From Paludibacter sp. (GTDB lineage: Bacteria > Bacteroidota > Bacteroidia > Bacteroidales > Paludibacteraceae): a DNA stretch of 64,000 nt. The DNA lies in assembly GCA_024710005.1 (NCBI GenBank), contig JANJVQ010000006.1, positions 1-64,000 of the forward strand. Reading direction: 5' to 3'. The notes beneath the pieces were generated by a model that worked only from the letters and a program-made list of their open reading frames with translations, did not search any database and was not told where the DNA came from. Below are positions 25,664 through 34,876 of the stretch, one piece after another. Each line of letters opens with the position of its first letter. Position 1 is the stretch's first letter. The position numbers and the translations under genes were made by a program.

Positions 25664-26083
25664 TTAAAACTTTTTTGTCATGCGCAGGACATTCTCCTGT
25701 CCTACCCGTTCGTAGCTGACTTCATTCATAATTTTACGGATGAGAAAGATACCGAGTCCGCCAATCGGTCGTTCTTCGGCAGGAAGGTCAATATCTGGAT
25801 CCTCTTTTCGCGTTGGATCGAATGGCTTACCGGTATCGGTAATGGTAATATCCAACTGATTAGCACTAAGCGTAAAATCAATTTTTATTTCATGCGTGCT
25901 GCCTTTTTCATAGGCGTAAAAAATCACGTTCGACAAAGCCTCCTCGAGCACCAGGTTGATGGGTGTAATAATGGCAAGCGGTAGTTGCCACTCCTCTTCC
26001 AAACCCTCAAGAAACGTTACCACCCGGTTGAGCTCGGCAATTTCGTTTCGTATAATCAATTGTTTATGCTCTTGTTGTTCCAT
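25664..26083 (-). CDS. RsbW-like serine kinase / anti-sigma factor
   Basis: The 139-residue protein is a stand-alone HATPase_c_2 (GHKL) domain. It shows the N-box EEALSNVIFYAYE, the G1 box ITDTGKPFDP and the G2 box GGLGIFLIRKIM. Such proteins phosphorylate STAS partners on Ser and bind a sigma factor or other target when the STAS protein is phosphorylated. Its ATG lies within the end of the phosphatase gene (20-bp overlap), which shows tight coupling. No sigma factor gene is nearby. Confidence 0.92.
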   Translation of the reverse strand: MEQQEHKQLIIRNEIAELNRVVTFLEGLEEEWQLPLAIITPINLVLEEALSNVIFYAYEKGSTHEIKIDFTLSANQLDITITDTGKPFDPTRKEDPDIDLPAEERPIGGLGIFLIRKIMNEVSYERVGQENVLRMTKKF

Positions 26084-27995
26084 AATAACTGATACTCATC
26101 ATGGTTAAATCGTCTGATTGTGTATGTCCCTTTACATGATTTGCAACGGCTTGCGTAGTAGCTTCAATTATTTCTCTGGGCGAAGCGGCGGCATGTTGAC
26201 TAATCACCTGAAGCAACAAATCGTCACCAAATAAGGCATTATTTACGTCTTCCGCCTCTGTCAGTCCGTCGGTGTATAAGAATATCTGATCATCAAGCGC
26301 TATCCGGATGCTTTCTTCGGTGTATTCATAGCTTTCAAATAATCCAACAGGAATGGCTTTGGTGATGTTGAAGTAACTCACATCCTTTTTATTTTTAATT
26401 AAAATCGGAGGATTATGTCCCGCGTTGCAATATTTCAATTCTCCTTTTTGGATGTCCAATATTCCCAGGAAGAAAGTCACGAACATATTCGACTCGTTGT
26501 TGAACGAAAGCGTTTTGTTAATCGAGCTGACAATTTCAGCCGTACTTTTTTCTTTGTCGGCAACCGAACGCAGCAAAGTTCTGGTAACAGCCATGAACAA
26601 AGAAGCCGGAATCCCTTTTCCCGACACATCGCCGATGGCAAAACACATCCGGTTATCGTCGAGCAGGAAGAAATCATATAAATCGCCTCCTACCTCTTTG
26701 GCAGATAAAAGCGTGGCATATAAGTCAATTTCAGGCATGTCAGGAAAGGGTGGAAAGATATGTGGAATCATGCCCATTTGAATTTCCTTGGCAATGCGCA
26801 ACTCACTTTCAATCTTTTCTTTGGCTGAAGTAGTTTCTTTCAGATGAACGATATAATCAGCCAATTCTTTTTGCATGAAAGCAAATGAATCGTGCAACTC
26901 TTTCATCTCTTCACTATTCTCGATATGAGGCAGTTCTGTATTGAAATCTCCGGATGCAATCCCCCTGGCAGAAGCAGCAAATTTGGCAAGCGGACTAATC
27001 TGTCGATTGATGATGCGGATGGTAAAAAACAACAGCAAGCCCAACCCTATAAAAGAGAGTAAAATAATCGTGAAGTTTAATTTGTGCAGTCCGGCAAACA
27101 TTTCATTATGTGGATACACCACGCCGAGCGACCATTTGGTAGTCGGCATCTGCGTATGATAAATCCAGACATAACCTAATGTTTTCAAATCGATTGAAGT
27201 CAAATCACTGACACCATGAATCATATTGCGACCAATATCCCGCAACTCAGGCTCTTCCAGTTCTTTTGCACGGGTAAAAATGGTTTGATTCATGATGTTG
27301 TTTGGATCAGGATGCGTAACATACACCCCTGTTCTGGAAATCAAAAAAGCATAACCCGTCTCAAAAATCTTCACAGAGCGCACAATTTCAGTCAGCCACT
27401 CCAGCGAAATATCAATGGTGATGATACCACCCAAAACACGCTCACCGCCTTTATTTAAATAGAAAGGAACCGAATAAGTCGAAAGCAAAGCATCTGCTCC
27501 ACCTTCATCGTAATAAGGTTCAGTCCAATACGATTCTTTCAGCATAGCCGGAATCTGATACCAGTCCATGATAAAATAATTGTAGTCTGGTGACCACAGG
27601 TTTATCGTTTCTATTTTCTCACCGTTTCTGTAAGCATAAGGTGCATACGCAGCCACATTGGGTGCAAACATGCCCGGTTCGAACGCGATGGCACTGGCAT
27701 AAATGATGGGGTTGTTTTTCACCAATTTAGCCAAAAAAGGCATGATTGAATCTTTCGGTATGGCACCGGTCTCCAACATCCAGGAAAGATTATTCGGAAT
27801 CATTTCAGCTGGCTTGATGATTTCCTCTATCATTTTGATGGTGTTATCCGCCAGAAAAACAGCATTTTCACGGGTTGAACGCTCAATTTCAGAACGCGTA
27901 TAATAATAATAGGTGGAGAAAATGGCCGCACCTAATAATATGGTAAAAAACAATATGCGGATGATAATCTTAAAAGACAGGCTTTTTGTTCTCAT
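26064..27995 (-). CDS. Membrane PP2C (SpoIIE/RsbU-type) phosphatase with Cache sensor and HAMP
   Basis: The 643-residue protein has membrane segments at ~8-30 and ~305-327 with a dCache-like extracellular sensor between them (PYYDEGGADALLSTYSVPF, GGIITIDISLEWL). A HAMP domain (~328-380) and a short coiled coil follow. The C-terminal PP2C/SpoIIE phosphatase has the metal-site motifs GDLYDFFLLD, GDVSGKGIPASL and LYTDGLTEAED. It should dephosphorylate the STAS protein when an external ligand binds the Cache domain. It is the first gene of the phosphatase-RsbW-STAS set; a 67-bp gap separates it from the NMT1-like binding protein gene upstream. Confidence 0.93.
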   Translation of the reverse strand: MRTKSLSFKIIIRILFFTILLGAAIFSTYYYYTRSEIERSTRENAVFLADNTIKMIEEIIKPAEMIPNNLSWMLETGAIPKDSIMPFLAKLVKNNPIIYASAIAFEPGMFAPNVAAYAPYAYRNGEKIETINLWSPDYNYFIMDWYQIPAMLKESYWTEPYYDEGGADALLSTYSVPFYLNKGGERVLGGIITIDISLEWLTEIVRSVKIFETGYAFLISRTGVYVTHPDPNNIMNQTIFTRAKELEEPELRDIGRNMIHGVSDLTSIDLKTLGYVWIYHTQMPTTKWSLGVVYPHNEMFAGLHKLNFTIILLSFIGLGLLLFFTIRIINRQISPLAKFAASARGIASGDFNTELPHIENSEEMKELHDSFAFMQKELADYIVHLKETTSAKEKIESELRIAKEIQMGMIPHIFPPFPDMPEIDLYATLLSAKEVGGDLYDFFLLDDNRMCFAIGDVSGKGIPASLFMAVTRTLLRSVADKEKSTAEIVSSINKTLSFNNESNMFVTFFLGILDIQKGELKYCNAGHNPPILIKNKKDVSYFNITKAIPVGLFESYEYTEESIRIALDDQIFLYTDGLTEAEDVNNALFGDDLLLQVISQHAAASPREIIEATTQAVANHVKGHTQSDDLTMMSISYYGTTRA

Positions 27996-28033
27996 ATAAA
28001 TTTTTTTTTCGTAACTTATTACCCAGGGATTTC

Positions 28034-28055
28034 TTACGCCACGAAGTGGCAGTAA
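28034..28055. other. Short hairpin in the gap between the binding protein and phosphatase genes
   Basis: GCCAC (28038-28042) pairs with GTGGC (28046-28050) around GAA, extended by TTAC/GTAA with one bulged base. It resembles a REP-type mini palindrome but has no T-run. Its role is unknown. Confidence 0.4.
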
Positions 28056-28062
28056 TCCATAG

Positions 28063-29034
28063 CTAATCCATAAAAAAATCTTCCATGGTCAGTTTTATGT
28101 CTTTTATTCCTGAATTTATCTTGATAATATCTAATGCATAAAGGAAGTCTGCTCGCATCAACTGGCCATACGCTACTTTCTTATTACCAGGCGTAATCAA
28201 TTCCAGCACCTTGTCGAGCATCCAGTATTGATGCGCTTTGTTATTCGGGAGGTGCGCTTTTTTCATTTCCGCAACCACCAAATTGACCGTATAGTCTCTG
28301 TTCTTGGCAGCGTATTCCCAACCTTTAAGGGTAGCCTGAACAAATTTTCTCAACGCATCTTTTTTCGTTTTGTATGTTGATTCCAGGCAATACAAACCAT
28401 CTTCGGGGATATCATAACCATAATCAGCAAAATAAAAAGCAGTCAATTCTTCCTCGTTAATTCCACTGTTGATGATCTGATCATACTCGTTATAATTCAT
28501 CACGGTCATCACATCCACCCCATCCATCAGAAACAAATTAACGGTATTCAGGATACGGACAATCTCCATGTTTATTTTTCTGTCACGTAAAAAAGCGAAA
28601 GGAATATCATCAAAGCCACTGCTCCAGATGCCCAGTTTCTTTCCTTGTAAATCTTCGGGTTTACTGATACCGCTCTTTTTCTTGGCCACCAGCATAAGTG
28701 CTGAATGTTGGGAAAGCTGGGCAATATTCACAAGTGGTGTCTGATTGACCCGCAATTTGATGGCATCCATCAGGAAAGAAGAAACGACATCGGCTTTACC
28801 ACTTTTGAGCAAATCGAGCGAAGAAACATCAGCTGAAGAATGAATAATCTGCACATCCAACCCGGCATCCCGATAAAAACCCTGATCAAGTGCTACATAA
28901 AATCCGGCAAACTGCGCCTGTGGTATCCAGTGAGGGGAAAACACAAGCTTTTCGGACTGTGCCTGCAATGTTTGTAATGACAACATAAGCAGCAGACAGC
29001 AAATAAAGATACGGACGAAAATGACGTGTTTCAT
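28063..29034 (-). CDS. NMT1/THI5-like periplasmic substrate-binding protein
   Basis: The 323-residue protein has a classical signal peptide (MKHVIFVRIFICCLLLML..., likely cut after LQA). The mature part starts with the family signature LVFSPHWIPQAQFAGFYVALDQGFYRDAGLDV, followed by ADVVSSFLMDAIK and LQGKKLGIWSSGFDD. Relatives bind pyrimidine precursors, sulfonates or nitrate. No permease or ATPase of that transporter class is near, but the Cache-PP2C gene lies directly downstream. A role as a periplasmic sensor feeding the phosphatase is therefore possible; this is inference from order. Confidence 0.85.
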   Translation of the reverse strand: MKHVIFVRIFICCLLLMLSLQTLQAQSEKLVFSPHWIPQAQFAGFYVALDQGFYRDAGLDVQIIHSSADVSSLDLLKSGKADVVSSFLMDAIKLRVNQTPLVNIAQLSQHSALMLVAKKKSGISKPEDLQGKKLGIWSSGFDDIPFAFLRDRKINMEIVRILNTVNLFLMDGVDVMTVMNYNEYDQIINSGINEEELTAFYFADYGYDIPEDGLYCLESTYKTKKDALRKFVQATLKGWEYAAKNRDYTVNLVVAEMKKAHLPNNKAHQYWMLDKVLELITPGNKKVAYGQLMRADFLYALDIIKINSGIKDIKLTMEDFFMD

Positions 29035-29049
29035 GATACTTAATATTTT

Positions 29050-32001
29050 TTAGTCACCCAGCAATTTCAGCGATAACATCCACTGATTGGTATCAGGCAA
29101 ACCGGCTTTCATTTTCCGGGCATAACCTACCGACCAGGTTGTTTTAAGATAAGAAAACATCACCAATTGAATATCAACCTGCACACCGGCATTGAATGTG
29201 TGTGCACGTTCCGCAATGTGGTCAAAATTAGTTAATAAATGGGTACCAAACAAGGATGATTTGATAAATGTTGGATATAACCACGATGTACCGACACCAC
29301 GCAGGCGAATCGGTTTCAAGTTAAGGTCTCCCATTGTCTTAATATAATTATACGCTTGTATTTCATCAATCTGTGCCCCCGGAAAAGCCATGGCATGGCG
29401 ATATTGTTCCGATGGTTGCCAATCGACATAGTTATTGCGGAATCCGCCGAAATAGAAATGCGACATTCCCGATGACCGGTCACCAAGCGATTGACCGATG
29501 CTGTTGCGAATCCAGAAACTTGTATTTCTAATTCCCGGAACCAAAAAACCAATATCCTGATTCGAAACAAATGAGGGATATAATTTGCCCTGAGCTAAAT
29601 ATGAAGTGGCCGCGATATTCCAGTCGTAACCTTTTTCATCGACCACTCCTCCCAGCGTTTTTCTTAATTTTGATATGCCATACCCCGCTGTAGCTGCCTG
29701 AAAATCACGAATTGGAGATGCGACATTCTGATATTGTGGTAAAACCTCTAAATCACCGTATGTATATAATCCGAAATTGTATGATTTTTTCAGCGGTTGC
29801 CTCATGGCATTTGTCCGTTGATAAGCAACGCCTATGGAATAACCTGCACGACTTCTTTTCGTAGGACCAAACAAATCATAAAAATGGGTTTGGTTAAAAT
29901 TGGCCGTCAGTTTCCAGTTCCAGTACGACCAATCAAACATCAGGTGAATCTTTTGTTTGTCTTCAAATTGACTCCAGGGTGAACCGCCAACAAACAAATC
30001 AATATTACTGATGCCAACCGGATCGCGCCAGTTCAACCGGTAACCCAGTGCCACCGTGTTTTTATATCCCCCGATATCCGGAAAAGCGTTGGCTAACTTC
30101 ATTTCATGCAAAGGATGATAAGCCTTGCTAACAGTTTTTGTCTCTTTAAATTGTTGCGATGCCGGTGGCAGCGACCAGTCCTCCACCAACGGATTACGCT
30201 GATACACCTGATTGCCAAAATATTCAATAGAATTGGCTTCGGAGAGCACCTTGTAAGGAATGATGCCGGGAACCATCCCGTCACGGTTAAACCGCAACAC
30301 CAGCAGGCTACTGTCGTTCAGTTGTAAAGGAGTAAAGAAACCGGTCTCAGTATTCGACAACAATTCAAAGCTTTTATCTTCGAGCTTGATTCTCCACACA
30401 TTCGAGACACCGGTATAATAAGAGGTACCAATGAGGTATTTCTCATCATTAGAAAAACGGAATTGCGTGAGGGTATTATCATCGAGCGAATAAACAGTTT
30501 CATAGCCTGTAGTACCCTGTTCCAACGCAGGTATATCAAAAAGAATAATCGATTGTTCGCCTTTCACTCCCGAGAGAGACGCAATCAGCTTGTCGCCGGT
30601 TTTCGGGATATCCAGGTCAAATATCGTTCTGCCAAAAGGTGCAGTGTAAAGCGGGATTACTTTATCATAAGGTGCAGGAATCTTCACAAGCGTCGCTTGT
30701 CCATTATCATGTCTTACCCCCCAGATACTTTTATCAACTGCATTAAAGGTCAGGTTACCGGTACGGGTAAGATGATTAAGGGTGTTTTTTTTACCCGTTT
30801 TCACATCAACCTCCACCAGACTGCGATATTTGCTGTTCTGTTCGGTTATATATACTTTTTCATCTTCCTGATTATAAGTCAGGTGCGTTGAATAATATAA
30901 TTCAGGTGAATCCAGGGTTGCCAGTTTACGGATTTTTCCTGTTTGCACATCAATTTCAACCACTTGTGAAATGATACCCGGATAATTGATAGCCGCATAC
31001 ATCTTAGCTGTTTCAGCATTGTATTCAAATTTCGACACATTGCCGAGGGGCTTACCGGTAATCGCGTTAAAATCAGTGAGAGGATAAGCCTTTACACGAT
31101 CAATATTTTCCTGCTGAAAACCTATCTCCCATGTCGTCCATTCCTTCCACACGTCATGAACAGATTTGTCATACACGTGTTGAAACTGCGCAGCATAAAA
31201 GGTTTTACTGCTATCAGTCCGGTTGTAAAATGCCTTCAATTTTTCAATTCCGTACTCATAAGCCAGGTAGGACACAAACCTCGAACCATAAAGGTATGCA
31301 TTGGCGCCCACCTGAAAATCGATGGTAGTACCTTCTGTTTCCAGACCTATAAGCGAATATATGGGCATTTTCTCATTCACAATACTTCGGAAATACATTT
31401 CATCGTAAGTTCCCATGGCACGACCCAATCCACCCGACATCCAGGTTTCCAGAAAACACGCGATTCCTTCGTGATACCAACGAGGTGCATACCAGCGTGG
31501 CGTTGTCAGGTAACTCCACAAGGCAGAAACAGGTTTCTCTTCATTTCTTCTGATTTTGCCCCTGAAGAGGTTCCGGTAGAATTCATCCTGTTTATTTGCT
31601 TTATCGGCCATCACGATGTGTGTCAGTTCGTGATTGAACAACCACTGAAATCGCTCATTCGAAGGAATGATGCTAAAAGCGAAACTATAGGGGGAAATGC
31701 CTAATTGCACCTGACTGAAAGGCATGGCGATGGCGCCACCGTGCCCGTTATCCTCAAAATCATTCAATACAACATAAGTGCTGATGTCGTTGTAACGCCA
31801 TAAATCACGGTGGAATTTCAGTGCATTCTGATAAGTCTGCATGACATGTGGCACGAGATAATCGTAACGTTTACCAAAGTAAATTAAATGCAGGTTGCCA
31901 TCTTTTATCTGATTAATCTGTTGAGCCCGGAGGAAAAATCCCCCGGGTAACAATGAAATAATCGTTACTAAAACACCAATTACAACTCGATAATATGCCA
32001 T
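29050..32001 (-). CDS. Outer-membrane protein with gluzincin-type peptidase and beta-propeller regions
   Basis: The 983-residue protein has an N-terminal signal (to about LRAQ). Residues ~120-190 hold a zinc-protease site: HELTHIV (HExxH) followed by WYHEGIACFLE, which supplies the third ligand, as in peptidase MA-like gluzincins. Residues ~300-600 are TolB/WD40-like propeller repeats (FSNDEKYLIGTSYYTG, for example). The last ~300 residues have the alternating aromatic pattern of an outer-membrane beta-barrel. Related Bacteroidota proteins exist but are uncharacterised. It precedes the NMT1-like gene by 15 bp, so it is probably in the same operon. Confidence 0.82.
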   Translation of the reverse strand: MAYYRVVIGVLVTIISLLPGGFFLRAQQINQIKDGNLHLIYFGKRYDYLVPHVMQTYQNALKFHRDLWRYNDISTYVVLNDFEDNGHGGAIAMPFSQVQLGISPYSFAFSIIPSNERFQWLFNHELTHIVMADKANKQDEFYRNLFRGKIRRNEEKPVSALWSYLTTPRWYAPRWYHEGIACFLETWMSGGLGRAMGTYDEMYFRSIVNEKMPIYSLIGLETEGTTIDFQVGANAYLYGSRFVSYLAYEYGIEKLKAFYNRTDSSKTFYAAQFQHVYDKSVHDVWKEWTTWEIGFQQENIDRVKAYPLTDFNAITGKPLGNVSKFEYNAETAKMYAAINYPGIISQVVEIDVQTGKIRKLATLDSPELYYSTHLTYNQEDEKVYITEQNSKYRSLVEVDVKTGKKNTLNHLTRTGNLTFNAVDKSIWGVRHDNGQATLVKIPAPYDKVIPLYTAPFGRTIFDLDIPKTGDKLIASLSGVKGEQSIILFDIPALEQGTTGYETVYSLDDNTLTQFRFSNDEKYLIGTSYYTGVSNVWRIKLEDKSFELLSNTETGFFTPLQLNDSSLLVLRFNRDGMVPGIIPYKVLSEANSIEYFGNQVYQRNPLVEDWSLPPASQQFKETKTVSKAYHPLHEMKLANAFPDIGGYKNTVALGYRLNWRDPVGISNIDLFVGGSPWSQFEDKQKIHLMFDWSYWNWKLTANFNQTHFYDLFGPTKRSRAGYSIGVAYQRTNAMRQPLKKSYNFGLYTYGDLEVLPQYQNVASPIRDFQAATAGYGISKLRKTLGGVVDEKGYDWNIAATSYLAQGKLYPSFVSNQDIGFLVPGIRNTSFWIRNSIGQSLGDRSSGMSHFYFGGFRNNYVDWQPSEQYRHAMAFPGAQIDEIQAYNYIKTMGDLNLKPIRLRGVGTSWLYPTFIKSSLFGTHLLTNFDHIAERAHTFNAGVQVDIQLVMFSYLKTTWSVGYARKMKAGLPDTNQWMLSLKLLGD

Positions 32002-32049
32002 GGATTATTTTCGGGTGAGCGTTTCACAGTGTGATGATCAGCGTGTTTT

Positions 32050-33108
32050 TTAGTTTATGTATTGAGAAATGCTACCCAGTTTTTCTGCGTCAGTAAATCC
32101 TGCACCCAGTTTCTCTGCGTCTGTAAACCCGGTACCCAGTTTTTCTGCGTCAGTAAATCCTGCACCTAATTTTTCTGCATCAAAAAAGCCAACACCTAAT
32201 TTCTCTGAATCAAATGCAATAATACCACCCAATTTCTCTGAATCAAAAAAGCCAAGACCTAATTTTTCAATATCGTTTTGTACAAAATAACCTAACTTTT
32301 CAGTATCGAAAAAACCAAGTGTTTCCTTATCCAGAAAACCAAGTTTTTCCATGTCTGTATAATAGACTTTATTCAACGTTTCCATATCCTTGACCATGTT
32401 GCCCTTAATATCGGCAGGAGTTGTTTGGACATCCTTAGCAAACAATTGTTTTTTATCGAAATATTTCAGCATGACCTTATCTCTGGTTGCTATTGATGCA
32501 CCTATTTGATTGAATACAAGCAAATCATGCGCACGATTTAAGTTCTCATTGGCTGCTCTGCCGGTTTTCAGGATATAGGCATCTAAACTTTCGATGAAAG
32601 AAATAACGGCGCCATTGCGGTGATTCATCTGCGCGATGATGTTATTCGCCTGCGTAATGGCGTTGCGCAACATTTCCGGAGAAGATTCTTCAACCGATTG
32701 GCATACGAGTGTTGCCATCAACAAATCTTTGCGTGAATTTTCCAAAAACGAAGCATATTTCTTCATCACTTCAATTTGAGTGGCATGTTGAGCCGCGAAT
32801 GCTTCTTCAGTTTTAGCTTGTTCAACGGCATAGACAATGGTTTTAGCGAACTCGAGCGATTTTGCATAGTAAAAACTCATGTACTGCGCAACAGTTTTTT
32901 GCATGATTGTGTCTGTTAGCAAGTCGTTTCGCAACTCGATATCTGCTTCAGTTGCTTTGGTGTTTCGGTAATTACTTACCCTCCCGATGGTTCCTGAAAC
33001 CTCATCGCGATTAACATGAGGGTAATCAACAAATAATCCGACTAAATAACCGGCAACAAATGTGAATACGATTACCAGGGCTGTGATTAAATTTCTTTTG
33101 TTTTTCAT
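32050..33108 (-). CDS. Membrane-anchored protein ending in ten EKLG repeats
   Basis: The 352-residue protein has an N-terminal membrane segment (~8-27, LITALVIVFTFVAGYLVGLF). A helical middle region (~50-245) follows, with no recognised motif. Residues 251-347 are ten tandem units of 8-11 residues with the core DxEKLG. The last four (DAEKLGAGFT type) are almost identical and correspond to ~30-bp DNA repeats. The family is not recognised. It lies 48 bp upstream of the outer-membrane peptidase gene and 63 bp downstream of the PrsW gene, all on one strand. The repeats could be a binding surface or simply unstable coding DNA. Confidence 0.75.
   Translation of the reverse strand: MKNKRNLITALVIVFTFVAGYLVGLFVDYPHVNRDEVSGTIGRVSNYRNTKATEADIELRNDLLTDTIMQKTVAQYMSFYYAKSLEFAKTIVYAVEQAKTEEAFAAQHATQIEVMKKYASFLENSRKDLLMATLVCQSVEESSPEMLRNAITQANNIIAQMNHRNGAVISFIESLDAYILKTGRAANENLNRAHDLLVFNQIGASIATRDKVMLKYFDKKQLFAKDVQTTPADIKGNMVKDMETLNKVYYTDMEKLGFLDKETLGFFDTEKLGYFVQNDIEKLGLGFFDSEKLGGIIAFDSEKLGVGFFDAEKLGAGFTDAEKLGTGFTDAEKLGAGFTDAEKLGSISQYIN
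32068..32358 (-). repeat. In-frame ~30-bp tandem repeats encoding DxEKLG units
   Basis: The repeat period is 30 bp in the last four units, with few changes between them. Earlier units have periods of 24 or 33 bp, always multiples of three, so the number can change without breaking the frame. Confidence 0.85.
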
Positions 33109-33171
33109 GTACTAAAATTTTTTAAGATTAATATAATATGATTTCTTTATAAAAATCATCCTGATGAGCTG

Positions 33172-34161
33172 TTATTTCAACAGACTTAATTTCCACAAAT
33201 CTCTGTAGTTCATCCGAATCAAAGGAGCAAGCGTAATTTCACCGACTTTCCCTATCTGTTTCTTTAACATGTGCAGCTCCTGTAACTTACTTTGTATATC
33301 AGACTCCTGAATAATCGGGAAACCGTTTTCCCTGAGCATCAAATTGCGTTTTGCCTTGATGGACAATTCAAGATAAAGCCGGATATAGCAATACATATCG
33401 ACAATAAGCTCCGGAGCAAACCGGGATTTTAATGATATCAAATATTCACCGGCCCGGCTACCTGAGAACTGACCTTTATTTATCAGCTGCAATAACTCAA
33501 TCTCATTGCTGAATTCCATTTCGAGCCATTGTTGCAATTGTTTTTCGTTTCGGTTGAATATCAGGATAAAAATCAGTGGCAGCAGTACAATAACACCAAC
33601 AGTTTGAAGCAAAGGATTAACGTAAAAATGATTGAAGACCGAGTGAATAATATAAATGGCAATAAAAGCAATGACTGCATGCTTCAGATAAGAACCTTCA
33701 ATATTCTTTGCATTGATAAGAATTAAAGCTAATAAAGCGGTACAACCTCCGTGCATAAAAGCAGTTCCGAAACCGCGTATGATACCAACCGCTATACTTA
33801 AATCCGGGATATTATATATGTAAATACTATTTTCTACCAGCGCGAATCCGGTTCCAACGGCGAAACCATAAACTACAGCATCAATCATAAAACCAATCCT
33901 TTTCCTGGAAATAAGCAGGAATATAAAGAGCGATTTGATGATTTCTTCCGTCCCGGGGGCTATATAAAGTGAAAGAAAGTCGAAAGTCAGTTTGCCTGAA
34001 TCTAACATTATGTTGTTGAAAACATAAGCCAAACCAGCACTGAAAGCACCCCACATGATTGCCAGGAAAAGTATACCCTTTTGTACCAGTTTAAAACTAT
34101 CCAGCAAGAAAAGAAAAAATAAAAACATGATAACCGGAATTGTACTTAAGGGAACTTCCAT
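33172..34161 (-). CDS. PrsW-family intramembrane metalloprotease
   Basis: The 329-residue protein has about eight membrane segments in the first 210 residues. It shows the PrsW motifs: E72/E73 with K76 (PGTEEIIK), E110/N111 (ALVENSIY), H137 (AFMHGG) and H173/N177 (HSVFNH). PrsW in Bacillus cleaves an anti-sigma factor; the substrate here is unknown. The soluble C-terminal ~110 residues are extra and helical. A TAnnTTTG box lies ~50 bp upstream. It heads a same-strand run including the EKLG-repeat gene. Confidence 0.88.
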   Translation of the reverse strand: MEVPLSTIPVIMFLFFLFLLDSFKLVQKGILFLAIMWGAFSAGLAYVFNNIMLDSGKLTFDFLSLYIAPGTEEIIKSLFIFLLISRKRIGFMIDAVVYGFAVGTGFALVENSIYIYNIPDLSIAVGIIRGFGTAFMHGGCTALLALILINAKNIEGSYLKHAVIAFIAIYIIHSVFNHFYVNPLLQTVGVIVLLPLIFILIFNRNEKQLQQWLEMEFSNEIELLQLINKGQFSGSRAGEYLISLKSRFAPELIVDMYCYIRLYLELSIKAKRNLMLRENGFPIIQESDIQSKLQELHMLKKQIGKVGEITLAPLIRMNYRDLWKLSLLK

Positions 34162-34212
34162 ATCAATTTTTATTTTCCTGTGATTTAACTGTTACTGACT
34201 ATCGGTGAAATG

Positions 34213-34220
34213 CAAATATA
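34213..34220 (-). promoter_or_regulatory. -7 promoter box for the PrsW gene
   Basis: The minus strand reads TATATTTG, a TAnnTTTG match 51 bases before the PrsW ATG at 34161. Confidence 0.5.
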
Positions 34221-34339
34221 AATATTTTTTTTAAGAATAATTATTTAAATTAATCTTTTCTACTAAAAACAGCTAAGAAGGTTCAACAAACCACCCTCAA
34301 TTCAGGTCGATTTTAAAGAGAAAACAGAAAATTGCGTAT

Positions 34340-34834
34340 TTATTTATACCAATCATCCATAATTTTAAGAAACTCAACCACTTTTTCTTCCAGCACCTGA
34401 TTGCGGCTTTTCAATTGTTGATATAAATACTGTGTTTCGAGCAGGTTCTTGATACGATAACTCACTTCAATCAAGTCAAAAGGTTTTGAAAGAAAATCTT
34501 TCGCACCGCACTTGAGTGCTTTGTGTTTTGCTTCGGTAGTGATATCGGCAGTCAGCACCAGGATAGGTAAATACCTGTTGGGACTCAACGATTTCATTCT
34601 TTCTTCCCGCAGTTTATCCATCACCTCGTAACCGGTCATGTGAGGCATCATCAGGTCAAGTAATATCAAATCAGGATCGTATGTTTTAACAAGCTCACTT
34701 ACTTTGCGCGGATCCATGGTACTCTCCACCCGGGTATATCCCTCAATTTCGAGTAGTCCTTTCAATACATCGATATTGGATTCGAGGTCATCCACGATCA
34801 ATATCTTCGCGTTTTTTAAATTATGTTCAATCAT
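34340..34834 (-). CDS. Single-domain response regulator with C-terminal coiled coil
   Basis: From the ATG at 34834 (a TTG nine bases earlier is less likely) the product has 164 residues. It has a complete receiver: acidic pair in IVDDLES, phosphoacceptor in LILLDLMMPHMTG, Thr in VLTAD and Lys in LSKPF. A ~35-residue coiled-coil tail follows (YLYQQLKSRNQVLEEKVVEF). There is no output domain. It lies 42 bp downstream of a hybrid kinase and probably receives phosphate from it or its paralogue. Confidence 0.92.
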   Translation of the reverse strand: MIEHNLKNAKILIVDDLESNIDVLKGLLEIEGYTRVESTMDPRKVSELVKTYDPDLILLDLMMPHMTGYEVMDKLREERMKSLSPNRYLPILVLTADITTEAKHKALKCGAKDFLSKPFDLIEVSYRIKNLLETQYLYQQLKSRNQVLEEKVVEFLKIMDDWYK

Positions 34835-34876
34835 ACTCAACAAATTTTATTTAAACAAATTACACAACATTTATAC

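Noticed and set aside
31156-31704. 182-residue plus-strand frame within the outer-membrane peptidase gene
   Set aside because: It is antisense to a strong gene with clear HExxH and propeller motifs, and its own translation has no family features.
32068-32358. CRISPR-like or intergenic tandem repeat
   Set aside because: The repeats are in frame and encode DxEKLG units of a protein; the plus-strand frame over them is a shadow.
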